NCBI GenBank assembly: GCA_900111695.1
Contig: FOHD01000002.1
Location: 248,001 to 312,000, forward strand
DNA from: Olsenella sp. KH3B4
Lineage (GTDB): Bacteria > Actinomycetota > Coriobacteriia > Coriobacteriales > Atopobiaceae
Reading direction: 5' to 3'
Length of the DNA stretch: 64,000 nucleotides
In this document: positions 41,380 to 49,487 of the stretch, in pieces
Layout of the letters: the number at the start of each line of letters is the position of its first letter
Numbering within the stretch: position 1 is the first letter of the stretch
Position numbers and translations under genes: made by a program
Notes under the pieces: generated by a model
Seen by the model: only the letters and a program-made list of their open reading frames with translations
Databases searched by the model: none
What the model was told of the DNA's origin: nothing

Positions 41380-42453
41380 CTACTTTCCAAATGGGCAGAC
41401 GGGGAAGGTGCACGGCGAGCAGTGCAGGCACAGGCCGCCCTCGCCCAGCTGCACCAGGTCACGACGGCGAACCTCCACGCCTGCCGCAAGGCGGGGCAGC
41501 ACCAGGTCGAAGACAGTGGCCGCGTTGTACATGACGCAGCCGGGCAGCCCTACCACGGGCACTGTTCGGGCCTCGCCTGCCGCGTCCTTCTCGTCAAAGT
41601 AGCCCACAAGAAGCATCGCGCCCGGCAGAACCGGCGCGCCGTAGGTCACGATGCGCGCACCGGCACGCTTGATGGCTCCGGGGGTGTTGTCATCGGGGTC
41701 AACGCTCATGCCGCCCGTGCACACCACCATGTCAACGCCAGTCGCGCGGGCCTCGTTGATGGCTGCTACCAGCGCGTCCATGTCATCGCCGGGCGTGGCG
41801 TGCCACGTGGCCTCGATGCCATAGCGCGCGAGCTTGCCCTCAACCACAGGCGTGAAGCGGTCCTCGATGAGCCCCTTGGCCACCTCGGAGCCGGTGGCGA
41901 TGATGGCCGCCGTCTTGAGACGCCACGGCTCCACGCACATGAGCGGCCCGTTTTTCTCGACGTCCGCCGCACGCTCCGCCGCCTCGACAACGGACTCCTT
42001 CACGACCAGCGGAATCACGCGCGTGCCGGCAAGGTCGTCACCCTGAGACACGGCAAAGCCGCCCTTGCGGGTGGCCACCATGACCTCCTCGCAATTGTTC
42101 ACGGCAACGAGGCGCTCGGAATCGACGAGAAACACGCCGTCACACGCCGCCTTGATGCCAATCTTGCCCTCACGGGGCTCGCCCGCAGCCACGCAGCCCG
42201 AGCCAAGGCAGAGCGCAGCCAAGCGCCGCGCGGCGTCGTCCTCGTGCAGCATGCCGGGACCGGCCTCCCACACGTAGAGGTGCTCCTTGCCCATGGAGAG
42301 CAGAACGGGGACATCCTCTGCGGTGACTACGTGTCCCTTCTTGAAGCGCGGCCCCTTGAAGCGCGGCGACCCCTTGCCGTCGCCGGGCAGAATCTGCGTC
42401 ATGTCGTGGCACAGAACGTGCCCCATAGCGTCCTCGGTTCTCACAAGCTTCAT
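41380..42453 (-). CDS. MoeA-like molybdopterin-binding protein
   Basis: 357 residues, shorter than MoeA (about 410). It keeps the MPT-binding domain ([44 protein letters not shown]) but its N-terminal half is not the usual MoeA domain. Such proteins accompany molybdenum hydroxylase clusters and probably take part in molybdate insertion or cofactor handling for them. A C-terminal [12 protein letters not shown] motif has four cysteines that could bind a metal. ATG overlaps the moaC stop by 4 bp. Confidence 0.85.
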   Translation of the reverse strand: MKLVRTEDAMGHVLCHDMTQILPGDGKGSPRFKGPRFKKGHVVTAEDVPVLLSMGKEHLYVWEAGPGMLHEDDAARRLAALCLGSGCVAAGEPREGKIGIKAACDGVFLVDSERLVAVNNCEEVMVATRKGGFAVSQGDDLAGTRVIPLVVKESVVEAAERAADVEKNGPLMCVEPWRLKTAAIIATGSEVAKGLIEDRFTPVVEGKLARYGIEATWHATPGDDMDALVAAINEARATGVDMVVCTGGMSVDPDDNTPGAIKRAGARIVTYGAPVLPGAMLLVGYFDEKDAAGEARTVPVVGLPGCVMYNAATVFDLVLPRLAAGVEVRRRDLVQLGEGGLCLHCSPCTFPVCPFGK

Positions 42454-43424
42454 GCCAATTCGTCCTCCCCCATCACGCGAACCTCGTCACCGGCGCGCAC
42501 GATGCCGCCACGCGTCACCACGCAGAAAATGCCATCGGTAGGCATGACGCACATGCCCGTAAGGCGTCGAATCTCGCAGTCGTTATGGCAGGTCTTGCCA
42601 ATCTGCGTCACCACCATGCGTGCCGGGCCAACTGCCACGGTGGTGCCCACGGGCAGGCTCTTGACATCAATGCCGCGCGTGAGCACGTTCTCGGCAAAGT
42701 CACCGGGCGCAAGGTCAATGCCCTTTGCGCGCATGAGGTCCACGGACTCGTCCGCCAGAAGACTCACCTGACGGTGCCAGGCGCCGGCATGGGCGTCGCC
42801 AGCGATTCCCTTGCCCACGACAAGCTCGATGGAGTCCACCGGGTGCTTGCGCGTGCCCTTCTTCTCCGAGATGCAAGTGGCGACCACAGTGCCGTGCGGC
42901 AGCTCTGGCGCAGCGGGTGCCACGGCCACACCCAGCGGCGCCGTGGGATCGTCGCCCTCGGCTCGTACGAAGTGGCCGGACTTGCCGCCGTCCTTCTCGA
43001 GCAGTCGCACCTCGGTGATCACCATGTCGCGCTGGTGGGCCTTGCACATGTCGTAGATGGTGAGGCCGGCAACGGACGCGGCCGTGAGCGCCTCCATCTC
43101 GACGCCCGTCTCGCCGCAGCAGCGCGTTGTTGCCGTGAAGGCAATGCCGTCCTTCTCGTACGCAAACGAGACGTCGACGCCCGTGAGCTGCACGGGATGG
43201 CACATGGGCACAAGCTCCCAGCAGCGCTTTGCCGCCATGATGCCCGCCACCTGCGCCACGGCAAGCACGTCTCCCTTGCGAACGCCGCCTGTGCGCACAA
43301 GCTCGAGCGTATCCGGACGCATGAGAACCTTGCCGGCGGCACAAGCCACCCGCTGGGTCTTGGGTTTCTCGGACACGTCCACCATGCGGGCGCGACCCTC
43401 CTCGTTGAAGTGCGTGAGCCCCAT
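42450..43424 (-). CDS. moaC: MoaC-MOSC fusion protein
   Basis: 324 residues. Residues 1-160 are MoaC (cyclic pyranopterin monophosphate synthase): [33 protein letters not shown] and the catalytic region [21 protein letters not shown]. Residues 175-324 are a MOSC domain (GIAGDAHAG, the Cys-containing [11 protein letters not shown], and [11 protein letters not shown]). MOSC domains bind molybdopterin and sulfur; joining one to MoaC links an early synthesis step with a late sulfuration-type function. The start has no strong ribosome-binding site but lies 3 bp after moaA. Confidence 0.9.
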   Translation of the reverse strand: MGLTHFNEEGRARMVDVSEKPKTQRVACAAGKVLMRPDTLELVRTGGVRKGDVLAVAQVAGIMAAKRCWELVPMCHPVQLTGVDVSFAYEKDGIAFTATTRCCGETGVEMEALTAASVAGLTIYDMCKAHQRDMVITEVRLLEKDGGKSGHFVRAEGDDPTAPLGVAVAPAAPELPHGTVVATCISEKKGTRKHPVDSIELVVGKGIAGDAHAGAWHRQVSLLADESVDLMRAKGIDLAPGDFAENVLTRGIDVKSLPVGTTVAVGPARMVVTQIGKTCHNDCEIRRLTGMCVMPTDGIFCVVTRGGIVRAGDEVRVMGEDELA

Positions 43425-43427
43425 GGC

Positions 43428-44375
43428 TCATCCCCCTATCTCGTTCATGGCGCGCAGCGAGTCGCTCGCACGCCCGTTGTCCATCCTGTGCCCACGCGGC
43501 TTTGCCGCGATGCCGGCGCGTATGGCCTCAGCCAGGTCCTGGCCAGAAAGGCCGCGCAAGTTGACCTCGGCCGCAGAGTGCAGGCAGGGCTTGAGGCGAC
43601 CATCTGCCGTCACGCGTATGCGGTCGCAGCTGCTGCAGAACCGGTGGGTCATGGGACGTATGAGACCCACGCTGCCCTTCCAGCCGGGCGCTTGGTACAG
43701 CTCGGAGACGCCCTGGCCGCCTACTCTCACAAGCTCCGGCACGGCCGAGAGAACCTCGTCTGCCGAGACGAAACGCCCCTTTGGCCAGCCGGCGCACTCC
43801 CCCATCCGCATGAGCTCGATGAAGCGCACGGTGAGGTCGCGGTCGCGCGCGAGCTCGGCCAAGGGCCGTAGCTCGTCATCGTTGACGCCTCCGATGAGGA
43901 CGCAGTTGATCTTGGTGTTGGCAAAGCCTGCGTCGTGGGCCGCCGCAAGGCCGGCCAGCGCGTCGGCAAGCGTTCCGCGACGCGTGATGGCCTTGTAGCG
44001 CGCAGCGTTGAGCGTGTCCAAGCTCACGTTGAGGCGTGTGAGCCCCGCATCCCGCAGGCTGGCCGCAACGGGCGCGAGCAGCGTGGCGTTGGTGGTCATG
44101 TCCACTTCGTCGATGCCCGGCACGGCTGCGACCATGCCCACCAAATCAACGATGCCACGTCTCACCAGGGGCTCTCCGCCCGTGAGGCGCACCTTGCGCA
44201 CACCCAGCGATGCCGCCGCGGCTACAATGTCGCGCATCTCCTCGAAGGAAAGGATGTCGGCGTGCGAGAGCATGGGCACGCCGTTTTCTGGCATGCAGTA
44301 TACGCAGCGGCAGTTGCAGCGGTCGGTCACCGAGAGGCGCAGGTAGCGTATGTCGCGTCCAAACTCATCGCGCAT
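43428..44375 (-). CDS. moaA: GTP 3',8-cyclase MoaA
   Basis: 315 residues from the ATG at 44375, overlapping modC by 11 bp. A radical SAM enzyme with the N-terminal cluster motif CNCRCVYC (Cys20, 24, 27), the C-terminal cluster FCSSCDRIRV plus a later Cys in KPCLHS, and the terminal Gly-Gly that is needed for activity. It catalyses the first step of molybdenum cofactor synthesis from GTP. The overlap with modC couples cofactor synthesis to molybdate uptake. Confidence 0.95.
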   Translation of the reverse strand: MRDEFGRDIRYLRLSVTDRCNCRCVYCMPENGVPMLSHADILSFEEMRDIVAAAASLGVRKVRLTGGEPLVRRGIVDLVGMVAAVPGIDEVDMTTNATLLAPVAASLRDAGLTRLNVSLDTLNAARYKAITRRGTLADALAGLAAAHDAGFANTKINCVLIGGVNDDELRPLAELARDRDLTVRFIELMRMGECAGWPKGRFVSADEVLSAVPELVRVGGQGVSELYQAPGWKGSVGLIRPMTHRFCSSCDRIRVTADGRLKPCLHSAAEVNLRGLSGQDLAEAIRAGIAAKPRGHRMDNGRASDSLRAMNEIGG

Positions 44376-45510
44376 GTGACGCGCCTCCGATCTCTTCGTT
44401 ATCCATAGCGATTGTGTCATTCATCTTGTCGTTACTTGCCGAGACAAGCGGCATGACCGTCTGGGGCGGTGCCACGAGCACCAGCTGTGCGGGGTTGCCC
44501 AGCGCGGCCCACGCGCCCTTCTCGCACTCGTAGCGAAGCAGGGCCCCGCCTGGCGTGCGCGCCATCACGATTGTCGAGAACGTCGAGTCGATCACGCGCT
44601 CCACGGTGCAGGGAATCGCGTTCCCGCCAAGAGCGCCTGCCGCAACGTCACCCGCCGCATGTGCCTCAAAGTAGTGAGCGCGAATGCCCACGTGCGTGAC
44701 GCCCTCGGGCACGGGCAGTGAGGTTCTCAGCGCAACGCCCCAGTCCTCGCACGCAAGCAGGCCCGGACCCGCCACATGCGCGCGGCTCACGTTCTTGCAG
44801 CCGCTGATGAGCGCCGCCGCAAGCGTGGCCGGCGAGGCAAAGAGTTCGTGCACGCTCACCTTTGCGTCCGAGCGACCACAATCAAGCACGCAGACCGTGT
44901 CGCACATGCGGTAGACCTCGTCGCGGTTGTGCGAGACGTAGACCGCCCCGCCGGGAAACCCGCGCAGGACGTCTGTCAGCTCAAGCTCGAGCTGCCAACG
45001 CAGGTACCCATCAAGCGCCGAGAAGGGCTCGTCCAGAAGGATGAGCTTCGGATTACTCGCGAGGATGCGCGCCATGGCGCAGCGCTGCTGCTGGCCACCG
45101 GAGAGCTGGGCGGGCTTGTGGTGCTCGAGACCACCCAGACGCATGGCGGCAATCTCCCTCGCCGCTCGCTCCGCGCGCTCCTCCCGCGTGGAGCCTGCCG
45201 CGCCGGCGCGCACGTTCTGCTCGACGGTCATGGTGGGAAAGAGCGCGTAGCTCTGGAAGAGGTAGCCCACGTGGCGCTGCTGCGGCGGCAGATTGATGTG
45301 CGCGCTGGAGTCGAAGAGCGTGCGCCCGCCCAGCACGATGCGCCCCGCATCCGGTCGCTCGATACCCGCGATGCACTTGAGGGTCATGGACTTGCCGCAG
45401 CCAGAGGGGCCAAGCAGCGCCATGATCTCGTCCGGGCGCTCGATGGAGAACGAGACGTCCAGCGAGAAGGACCCAAGCCGCTTGGTGATGTCGACCTCGA
45501 GCACCGTCAT
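44365..45510 (-). CDS. modC: Molybdate ABC transporter ATPase ModC
   Basis: 381 residues. Walker [10 protein letters not shown] (unusual Met where Thr/Ser is normal), signature [15 protein letters not shown], Walker [14 protein letters not shown]. The roughly 130-residue C-terminal region looks like the Mop/TOBE molybdate-sensing domain of ModC. ATG overlaps the modB stop by 4 bp. Confidence 0.92.
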   Translation of the reverse strand: MTVLEVDITKRLGSFSLDVSFSIERPDEIMALLGPSGCGKSMTLKCIAGIERPDAGRIVLGGRTLFDSSAHINLPPQQRHVGYLFQSYALFPTMTVEQNVRAGAAGSTREERAERAAREIAAMRLGGLEHHKPAQLSGGQQQRCAMARILASNPKLILLDEPFSALDGYLRWQLELELTDVLRGFPGGAVYVSHNRDEVYRMCDTVCVLDCGRSDAKVSVHELFASPATLAAALISGCKNVSRAHVAGPGLLACEDWGVALRTSLPVPEGVTHVGIRAHYFEAHAAGDVAAGALGGNAIPCTVERVIDSTFSTIVMARTPGGALLRYECEKGAWAALGNPAQLVLVAPPQTVMPLVSASNDKMNDTIAMDNEEIGGASHAR

Positions 45511-46190
45511 GCCGCAGACCCCCTAACGCGGGCAGAGCGCGAACGCGCCTCCAGCATGTTCATGGCGAGAAGCACCACGGCGCTTATCGCCAGGTTCACG
45601 AGGACCCACTGGAAGGCCAACCCGTCCTCGCCCGTACGCCAGAGCTGGTAGACCGTCGTGGATATGGTTGCGGTGGCACCAGGGGTGTAGCCGGCAACCA
45701 TCGAGGTTGCGCCGTACTCGCCCAGCGCCCGCGCGAAGGCCAGGACCGAGCCCGCGATGATGCCCTGCCTGCAGGCCGGCATCTTAACGCGCCAGAACAC
45801 CCACACGTTGGATTTGCCCAGCGTGCGACCTGCATCGGCCAGACTCTGGTCAAAGCTCTCGAACGCCCCGCGCGCCGTACGGTACATGAGCGGGAAGCTC
45901 ACCACCACGGTGGCGAAGATCGCCGAGCACCACGTCATGGTGAGCCTCACGCCAAAGACGCCCATCACCCAGGCGCCAATGGGACGCCTGGGGCCGAGAA
46001 GCACCAGCAGGAGGTAGCCCACAACGGTGGGGGGCAGCACCAGGGGCAACGTGAGCACCACGTCGAGGATGCCCTTTACCACCCGAGGCGCACGCGCCAC
46101 CACGTCCGCGAGCCAGATGCCAAGAAGATAGACAACCACCGTGGAGATGGCAGCTATTCTCAGCGAGTTGAGGAGCGGATACCAGTCCAT
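45507..46190 (-). CDS. modB: Molybdate ABC transporter permease ModB
   Basis: 227 residues with five membrane segments and the EAA loop ADAGRTLGKSNVWVFWRVKMP, normal for ModB. Six bp separate it from modA. It forms the channel of ModABC. Confidence 0.93.
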   Translation of the reverse strand: MDWYPLLNSLRIAAISTVVVYLLGIWLADVVARAPRVVKGILDVVLTLPLVLPPTVVGYLLLVLLGPRRPIGAWVMGVFGVRLTMTWCSAIFATVVVSFPLMYRTARGAFESFDQSLADAGRTLGKSNVWVFWRVKMPACRQGIIAGSVLAFARALGEYGATSMVAGYTPGATATISTTVYQLWRTGEDGLAFQWVLVNLAISAVVLLAMNMLEARSRSARVRGSAA

Positions 46191-46196
46191 GCCGTG

Positions 46197-47087
46197 CTAC
46201 ACCTCGGCAAGCGGCGTGAAGCCAACCTTTTCGAAGCAGTCGCTGGCGTCCTTGGTCTTGAGGAAGTCAAGGAAGGACGCGGCCAGCTCGGGCTGGAGGG
46301 CGTTTTTGGTGGCTGCGGCCGGATAGACCACGCGGCCACACATCTCCTCGGTAGCCTCGTCCGCCATCGCGAGGTTTGCCGAGGTGGCGTCGGTCTTGTA
46401 GATAACACCGCAATCGACGGCCGCCTCAGAGACCTGTGAGGTGACCTCCTTCACGTTGGTGCCATAGGTGATACAACCAGCGTTGGCCAACTCGGTCTCG
46501 TCGAGGTTGTAGTAGGCAAGGATCTTCTGGGTGTACTGCCCCACGGGCACGTCTGAGTTGCCCATGCCCAGCAGGATGTCGTGTGCCTGGAGCTTCTGCG
46601 CCATGTCATCAAAGCCCTGGATGGCCTTGGGGTTGCCCTCGGGCACGCAGAGCGTGACCTTGTTCTCGAGGATGTCAAAGCGCGTGTCGTGGTTAATGAA
46701 GTCGAGGCCCTCGTCGTTGCCGGAGGCGGCGCCGGCGTCGAGCTGGTTCATCTGCTTCTGGCCGGCGGAGATGAAGACGTCGCAGTCTGCCCCCTCCTGG
46801 ATCTGGGTCTTGAGGGTACCCGACGAGTCGAAGTTGAAGCTTATGTCCACGCCATCATTTGTAGCCTTGAAGAGATCGCCCGCCTCGGTGAGCGACTCGG
46901 TGAGCGAAGCCGCTGCAAAGACGGTGAGCGTCTTGGGCTCTGCCGTGGACGTGGTGCCTGTCGCCACCGAACCCGTGGTCTGGGTCTGGGGCTGCGACTG
47001 TGTGCCTCCGCACGCCGCCAGTCCAAGGCCTGCCGCGGCAACCGCCGCCGACACAAACGAACGCCTGGTAATGCTGGAGCCTGCCAT
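46197..47087 (-). CDS. modA: Molybdate-binding lipoprotein ModA
   Basis: 296 residues from the ATG at 47087 with AAAGGAAAG upstream. A Tat-like TRRSF, a hydrophobic core and a lipobox LAAC at the N-terminus. The mature part is ModA: LTVFAAASLTESLTE, SSGTLKTQIQEG, then NKVTLCVPEGNP. It captures molybdate for the hydroxylases of this island. It heads the operon modA-modB-modC-moaA-moaC/MOSC-moeA-like-mog, with a ModE-like box and an operator-like palindrome upstream. Confidence 0.94.
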   Translation of the reverse strand: MAGSSITRRSFVSAAVAAAGLGLAACGGTQSQPQTQTTGSVATGTTSTAEPKTLTVFAAASLTESLTEAGDLFKATNDGVDISFNFDSSGTLKTQIQEGADCDVFISAGQKQMNQLDAGAASGNDEGLDFINHDTRFDILENKVTLCVPEGNPKAIQGFDDMAQKLQAHDILLGMGNSDVPVGQYTQKILAYYNLDETELANAGCITYGTNVKEVTSQVSEAAVDCGVIYKTDATSANLAMADEATEEMCGRVVYPAAATKNALQPELAASFLDFLKTKDASDCFEKVGFTPLAEV

Positions 47088-47213
47088 AGTGCTTTCCTTT
47101 CCCTCGGTGTGATGCCTGCCTGGGGCGCATCTCTGGTGCGATGCTTTTTGCGTACCGCCCATGTGGTGCCTGTGGGCATCGCCGACAAGGATGTGGTGCC
47201 TGTCCAATGACGG

Positions 47214-47237
47214 CGTTCTTGCTTACAAACTATAACG
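47214..47237. promoter_or_regulatory. ModE-like box 3 (upstream of modA)
   Basis: CGTTCT-N12-ATAACG, 24 bp, with outer arms ACGG/CCGT making an extended palindrome (47211-47240). A minus-strand -10 candidate TATAGT (47229-47234) lies inside the box, so binding would block the promoter, as ModE does at E. coli modA. Confidence 0.65.
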
Positions 47238-47240
47238 CCG

Positions 47241-47259
47241 TTCAAACAAAAAGTTTGAA
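47241..47259. promoter_or_regulatory. Purine-island operator, site 10 (upstream of modA)
   Basis: TTCAAAC-AAAAA-GTTTGAA, a 19-bp palindrome directly before ModE-like box 3 in the transcription direction. The core CAAAC-N5-GTTTG matches site 1. Confidence 0.6.
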
Positions 47260-47320
47260 AAAGCTGGTGGACGGGGCAGACGCGTCGCGGACGGCACGGG
47301 CGTGGCCGGGGAAACATAGC

Positions 47321-47674
47321 CTAGCTCGCCTCGCGCGAGCGCGTCTGGTCGTAGGCAAAGACCCACCAGAGCAGCTCCTCGGGCTGGCCCATCGCCGGAA
47401 CGGCGCTGCGCCGCTCGAGGTAGAGCTCCGTCTCGTGTCCGCCAAAGCGCACGCGGTAGCAGGCCTGCCTTCTCCCGCGCGTCTCGGCGCCAAACGCCCC
47501 CTCCTCCAGCACCTCATCGATCGCAAAGCTCCTCCCGTCCTTCCAGATGACCGCGACGGGCTCCAGGGAGCCGTCACGTCCAAAGCGCGCGACGACGTCC
47601 ACGTACTCACGGTGCACACGGCGCCGCGTCCCGTCTGTGAGCGTCCGATACTCCATGTCCCGAGAGTAGAACAT
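47321..47674 (-). CDS. Small conserved protein of the SOS cassette (DUF6504-like)
   Basis: 117 residues from the ATG at 47674, chosen for the AAGGA before it. The central VHREYVDVVARF, then AVIWKDGRSFAIDEVLEEG, and a terminal LLWWVFAYDQTR resemble small actinobacterial proteins found next to Y-family polymerases (DUF6504-like); this match is from memory and not certain. It is divergent from the polymerase gene, and a LexA-type box overlaps its start codon. Probably a damage-inducible accessory protein; its function is unknown. Confidence 0.65.
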   Translation of the reverse strand: MFYSRDMEYRTLTDGTRRRVHREYVDVVARFGRDGSLEPVAVIWKDGRSFAIDEVLEEGAFGAETRGRRQACYRVRFGGHETELYLERRSAVPAMGQPEELLWWVFAYDQTRSREAS

Positions 47675-47680
47675 GTGTTC
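47669..47680. promoter_or_regulatory. LexA-type SOS box 1
   Basis: GAACATGTGTTC, a perfect GAAC-N4-GTTC palindrome. It covers the ATG and the ribosome-binding region of the minus-strand gene. Confidence 0.75.
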
Positions 47681-47768
47681 CTTCTCGACAAGCGAACGAG
47701 TAGTGAATTCTCCGAGTGGCGCGCGCGTATTTGTGTCGCGTAGCCGTCGTATAACCATGCGTGAGGTA

Positions 47769-47780
47769 GAACATGTGTTC
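47769..47780. promoter_or_regulatory. LexA-type SOS box 2
   Basis: GAACATGTGTTC, identical to box 1 and exactly 100 bp away, 22 bp before the polymerase ATG. Confidence 0.75.
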
Positions 47781-47801
47781 TTAGCTGGAGATGGAGGAGC
47801 C

Positions 47802-49082
47802 ATGGCATCAGACACGCGGACGCCCGAGAAGACCTACCTGGCAATCGACCTCAAGTCGTTCTACGCGAGCGTGGAATGCGCCGACAGGGGTCTTGACCCC
47901 TTCACCACAGACCTCGTGGTGGCAGACCCAACGCGCAGTCCCAACACCATCTGCCTGGCCATCACGCCCGCGCTCAAGGCCAAGGGGGTGAAGAACCGCT
48001 GCCGCGTGCGCGAGATACCCCAAGGCATCCCCTACATCACCGCCATGCCCAGGATGCACCGCTACATGGAGGTCTCCGCGCAGGTGTACGCCATCTACCT
48101 GCGCTATGTGTCCAGCCAGGACGCATGGCCCTACAGCGTGGACGAAGCGTTTCTCGACGTGACGCCCTACCAGGCGCTCTATGGCCCTAACGCGCGTAGC
48201 CTCGCGCGGCGCATCACCACAACGGTGCGTGAGGAGACGGGCGTCTCGGCAACGGCAGGCATAGGACCCAACATGTTTCTCTGCAAGGTGGCACTCGATC
48301 TCATGGCCAAGCACGCCGCAGACGGCATAGGGCAGCTGGACGAGAAGACCTTCCGCCGCGACGTGTGGTTCCATCGCCCCATCACGGACATCTGGGGCAT
48401 TGGCCCTGGCATTGCGCGCAGGCTTGCGCGGGCAGGCGTATACGACCTCGCGGGCATCTGCGCTACGGACCCAACGTGGCTGCGCGGGGAGTTTGGCCGC
48501 AACGCCGAGTGGCTCATCGACCACGCCTGGGGGCTCGAGCCCTGCACCATCGCGGATGCCCGCGGCTACATACCCAAAGCGCGCTCGCTCTCCAACGGCC
48601 AGGTGCTCATGCGCGACTACGGCTTTGACGAGGCGCGCGTGGTGCTGCGCGAGATGGCCTGGCAGAGCTGTCTGGACTTGCGCCAGCAGGCGCTCGCATG
48701 CGACACGGTGGGACTCTACATAGGCTATTCGGGCCAGGCCGAGCTTTTTGGGCACGGCGGCGGGCAGAGGAGCCTTGGGCACCAGACTGCCAGCGAGCGG
48801 GAGGTGACAGACGCATTTCTCGCACTCTACGACCAGACGGTCGCGCGCGATCTGCCCATACGGCGCGTGTGCCTGTGGCTGGGCGGCGTTGTCCCGGCGG
48901 CCGCGGCAGCTCCCACGCTTTTTGACAACCCCCGGAAAGACGCGCGAGAAGTGCGGCTGGCCGGCGCCGTTGGCTGTGCGCGCCGACGCTTTGGGCCCAA
49001 CACCGTGTTTTCCGGCACGAGCCTCCTCCCCGCCGCCAACGCCCGCGAGCGCAACCTTCAGATTGGGGGTCACCGTGCGTGA
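47802..49082 (+). CDS. Y-family DNA polymerase (UmuC/UvrX-like)
   Basis: 426 residues from the ATG at 47802 (GGAGGAG before it). Palm motifs: LAIDLKSFYASVE with Asp16 and the steric-gate aromatic near residue 21, and YSVDEAFLD with the catalytic Asp114-Glu115. A helix-hairpin-helix thumb follows (IWGIGPGIARRL) and then the little-finger region. It performs translesion synthesis. The SOS boxes and the YolD-like partner place it with the UvrX/YqjW group of damage-inducible polymerases, not with housekeeping DinB. Confidence 0.92.
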   Translation: MASDTRTPEKTYLAIDLKSFYASVECADRGLDPFTTDLVVADPTRSPNTICLAITPALKAKGVKNRCRVREIPQGIPYITAMPRMHRYMEVSAQVYAIYLRYVSSQDAWPYSVDEAFLDVTPYQALYGPNARSLARRITTTVREETGVSATAGIGPNMFLCKVALDLMAKHAADGIGQLDEKTFRRDVWFHRPITDIWGIGPGIARRLARAGVYDLAGICATDPTWLRGEFGRNAEWLIDHAWGLEPCTIADARGYIPKARSLSNGQVLMRDYGFDEARVVLREMAWQSCLDLRQQALACDTVGLYIGYSGQAELFGHGGGQRSLGHQTASEREVTDAFLALYDQTVARDLPIRRVCLWLGGVVPAAAAAPTLFDNPRKDAREVRLAGAVGCARRRFGPNTVFSGTSLLPAANARERNLQIGGHRA

Positions 49083-49419
49083 AGACGTATTTCGCGAGAT
49101 AGAGAGCCTGCCCGCAACCACCTCGTGGCCAGATGCGAGCCAACAAGAGCAGGAGCGCAGGGAGAAGGTACTCAGGGGCATTGTCCGGCGCATCGTCGAG
49201 GACGGGCCGCACCGCGCCGTGGCCTCGGCCGAGCGGGGACGGCAGTTCATTCCATTCGCTGCGCTCCGCGGCTACGACGAGATGATCGAGGAGGTGGAAC
49301 GCCGCACCGCCAACGCCGAAGGGCGCGCTTCCACAGCCACGGCGGAGAGAAGCACGCCCCAGCACTTTCCAAACACCAACCTTGGCGGTCGGCATAGCCC
49401 CAACGTCGTGCACACATAG
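49075..49419 (+). CDS. YolD-like protein
   Basis: 114 residues, starting at a GTG (49075) inside the end of the polymerase gene with GGGGGT upstream; an 8-bp overlap indicates coupling. The segment GRQFIPFAALRGYDEMIEEVERR is the YolD signature (RxxQFxPFAALxGYD). YolD-family proteins accompany UvrX/UmuC-type polymerases in Firmicutes and phages and are thought to assist translesion synthesis. A disordered Ser/Thr/Asn-rich tail ends the protein. Confidence 0.8.
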   Translation: MREDVFREIESLPATTSWPDASQQEQERREKVLRGIVRRIVEDGPHRAVASAERGRQFIPFAALRGYDEMIEEVERRTANAEGRASTATAERSTPQHFPNTNLGGRHSPNVVHT

Positions 49420-49487
49420 GCAACGTATACTGTGTACTTGGCTTATTCGCCGCGAGGTACCTTGGCACTAGACTCGAAAGGAAACCC

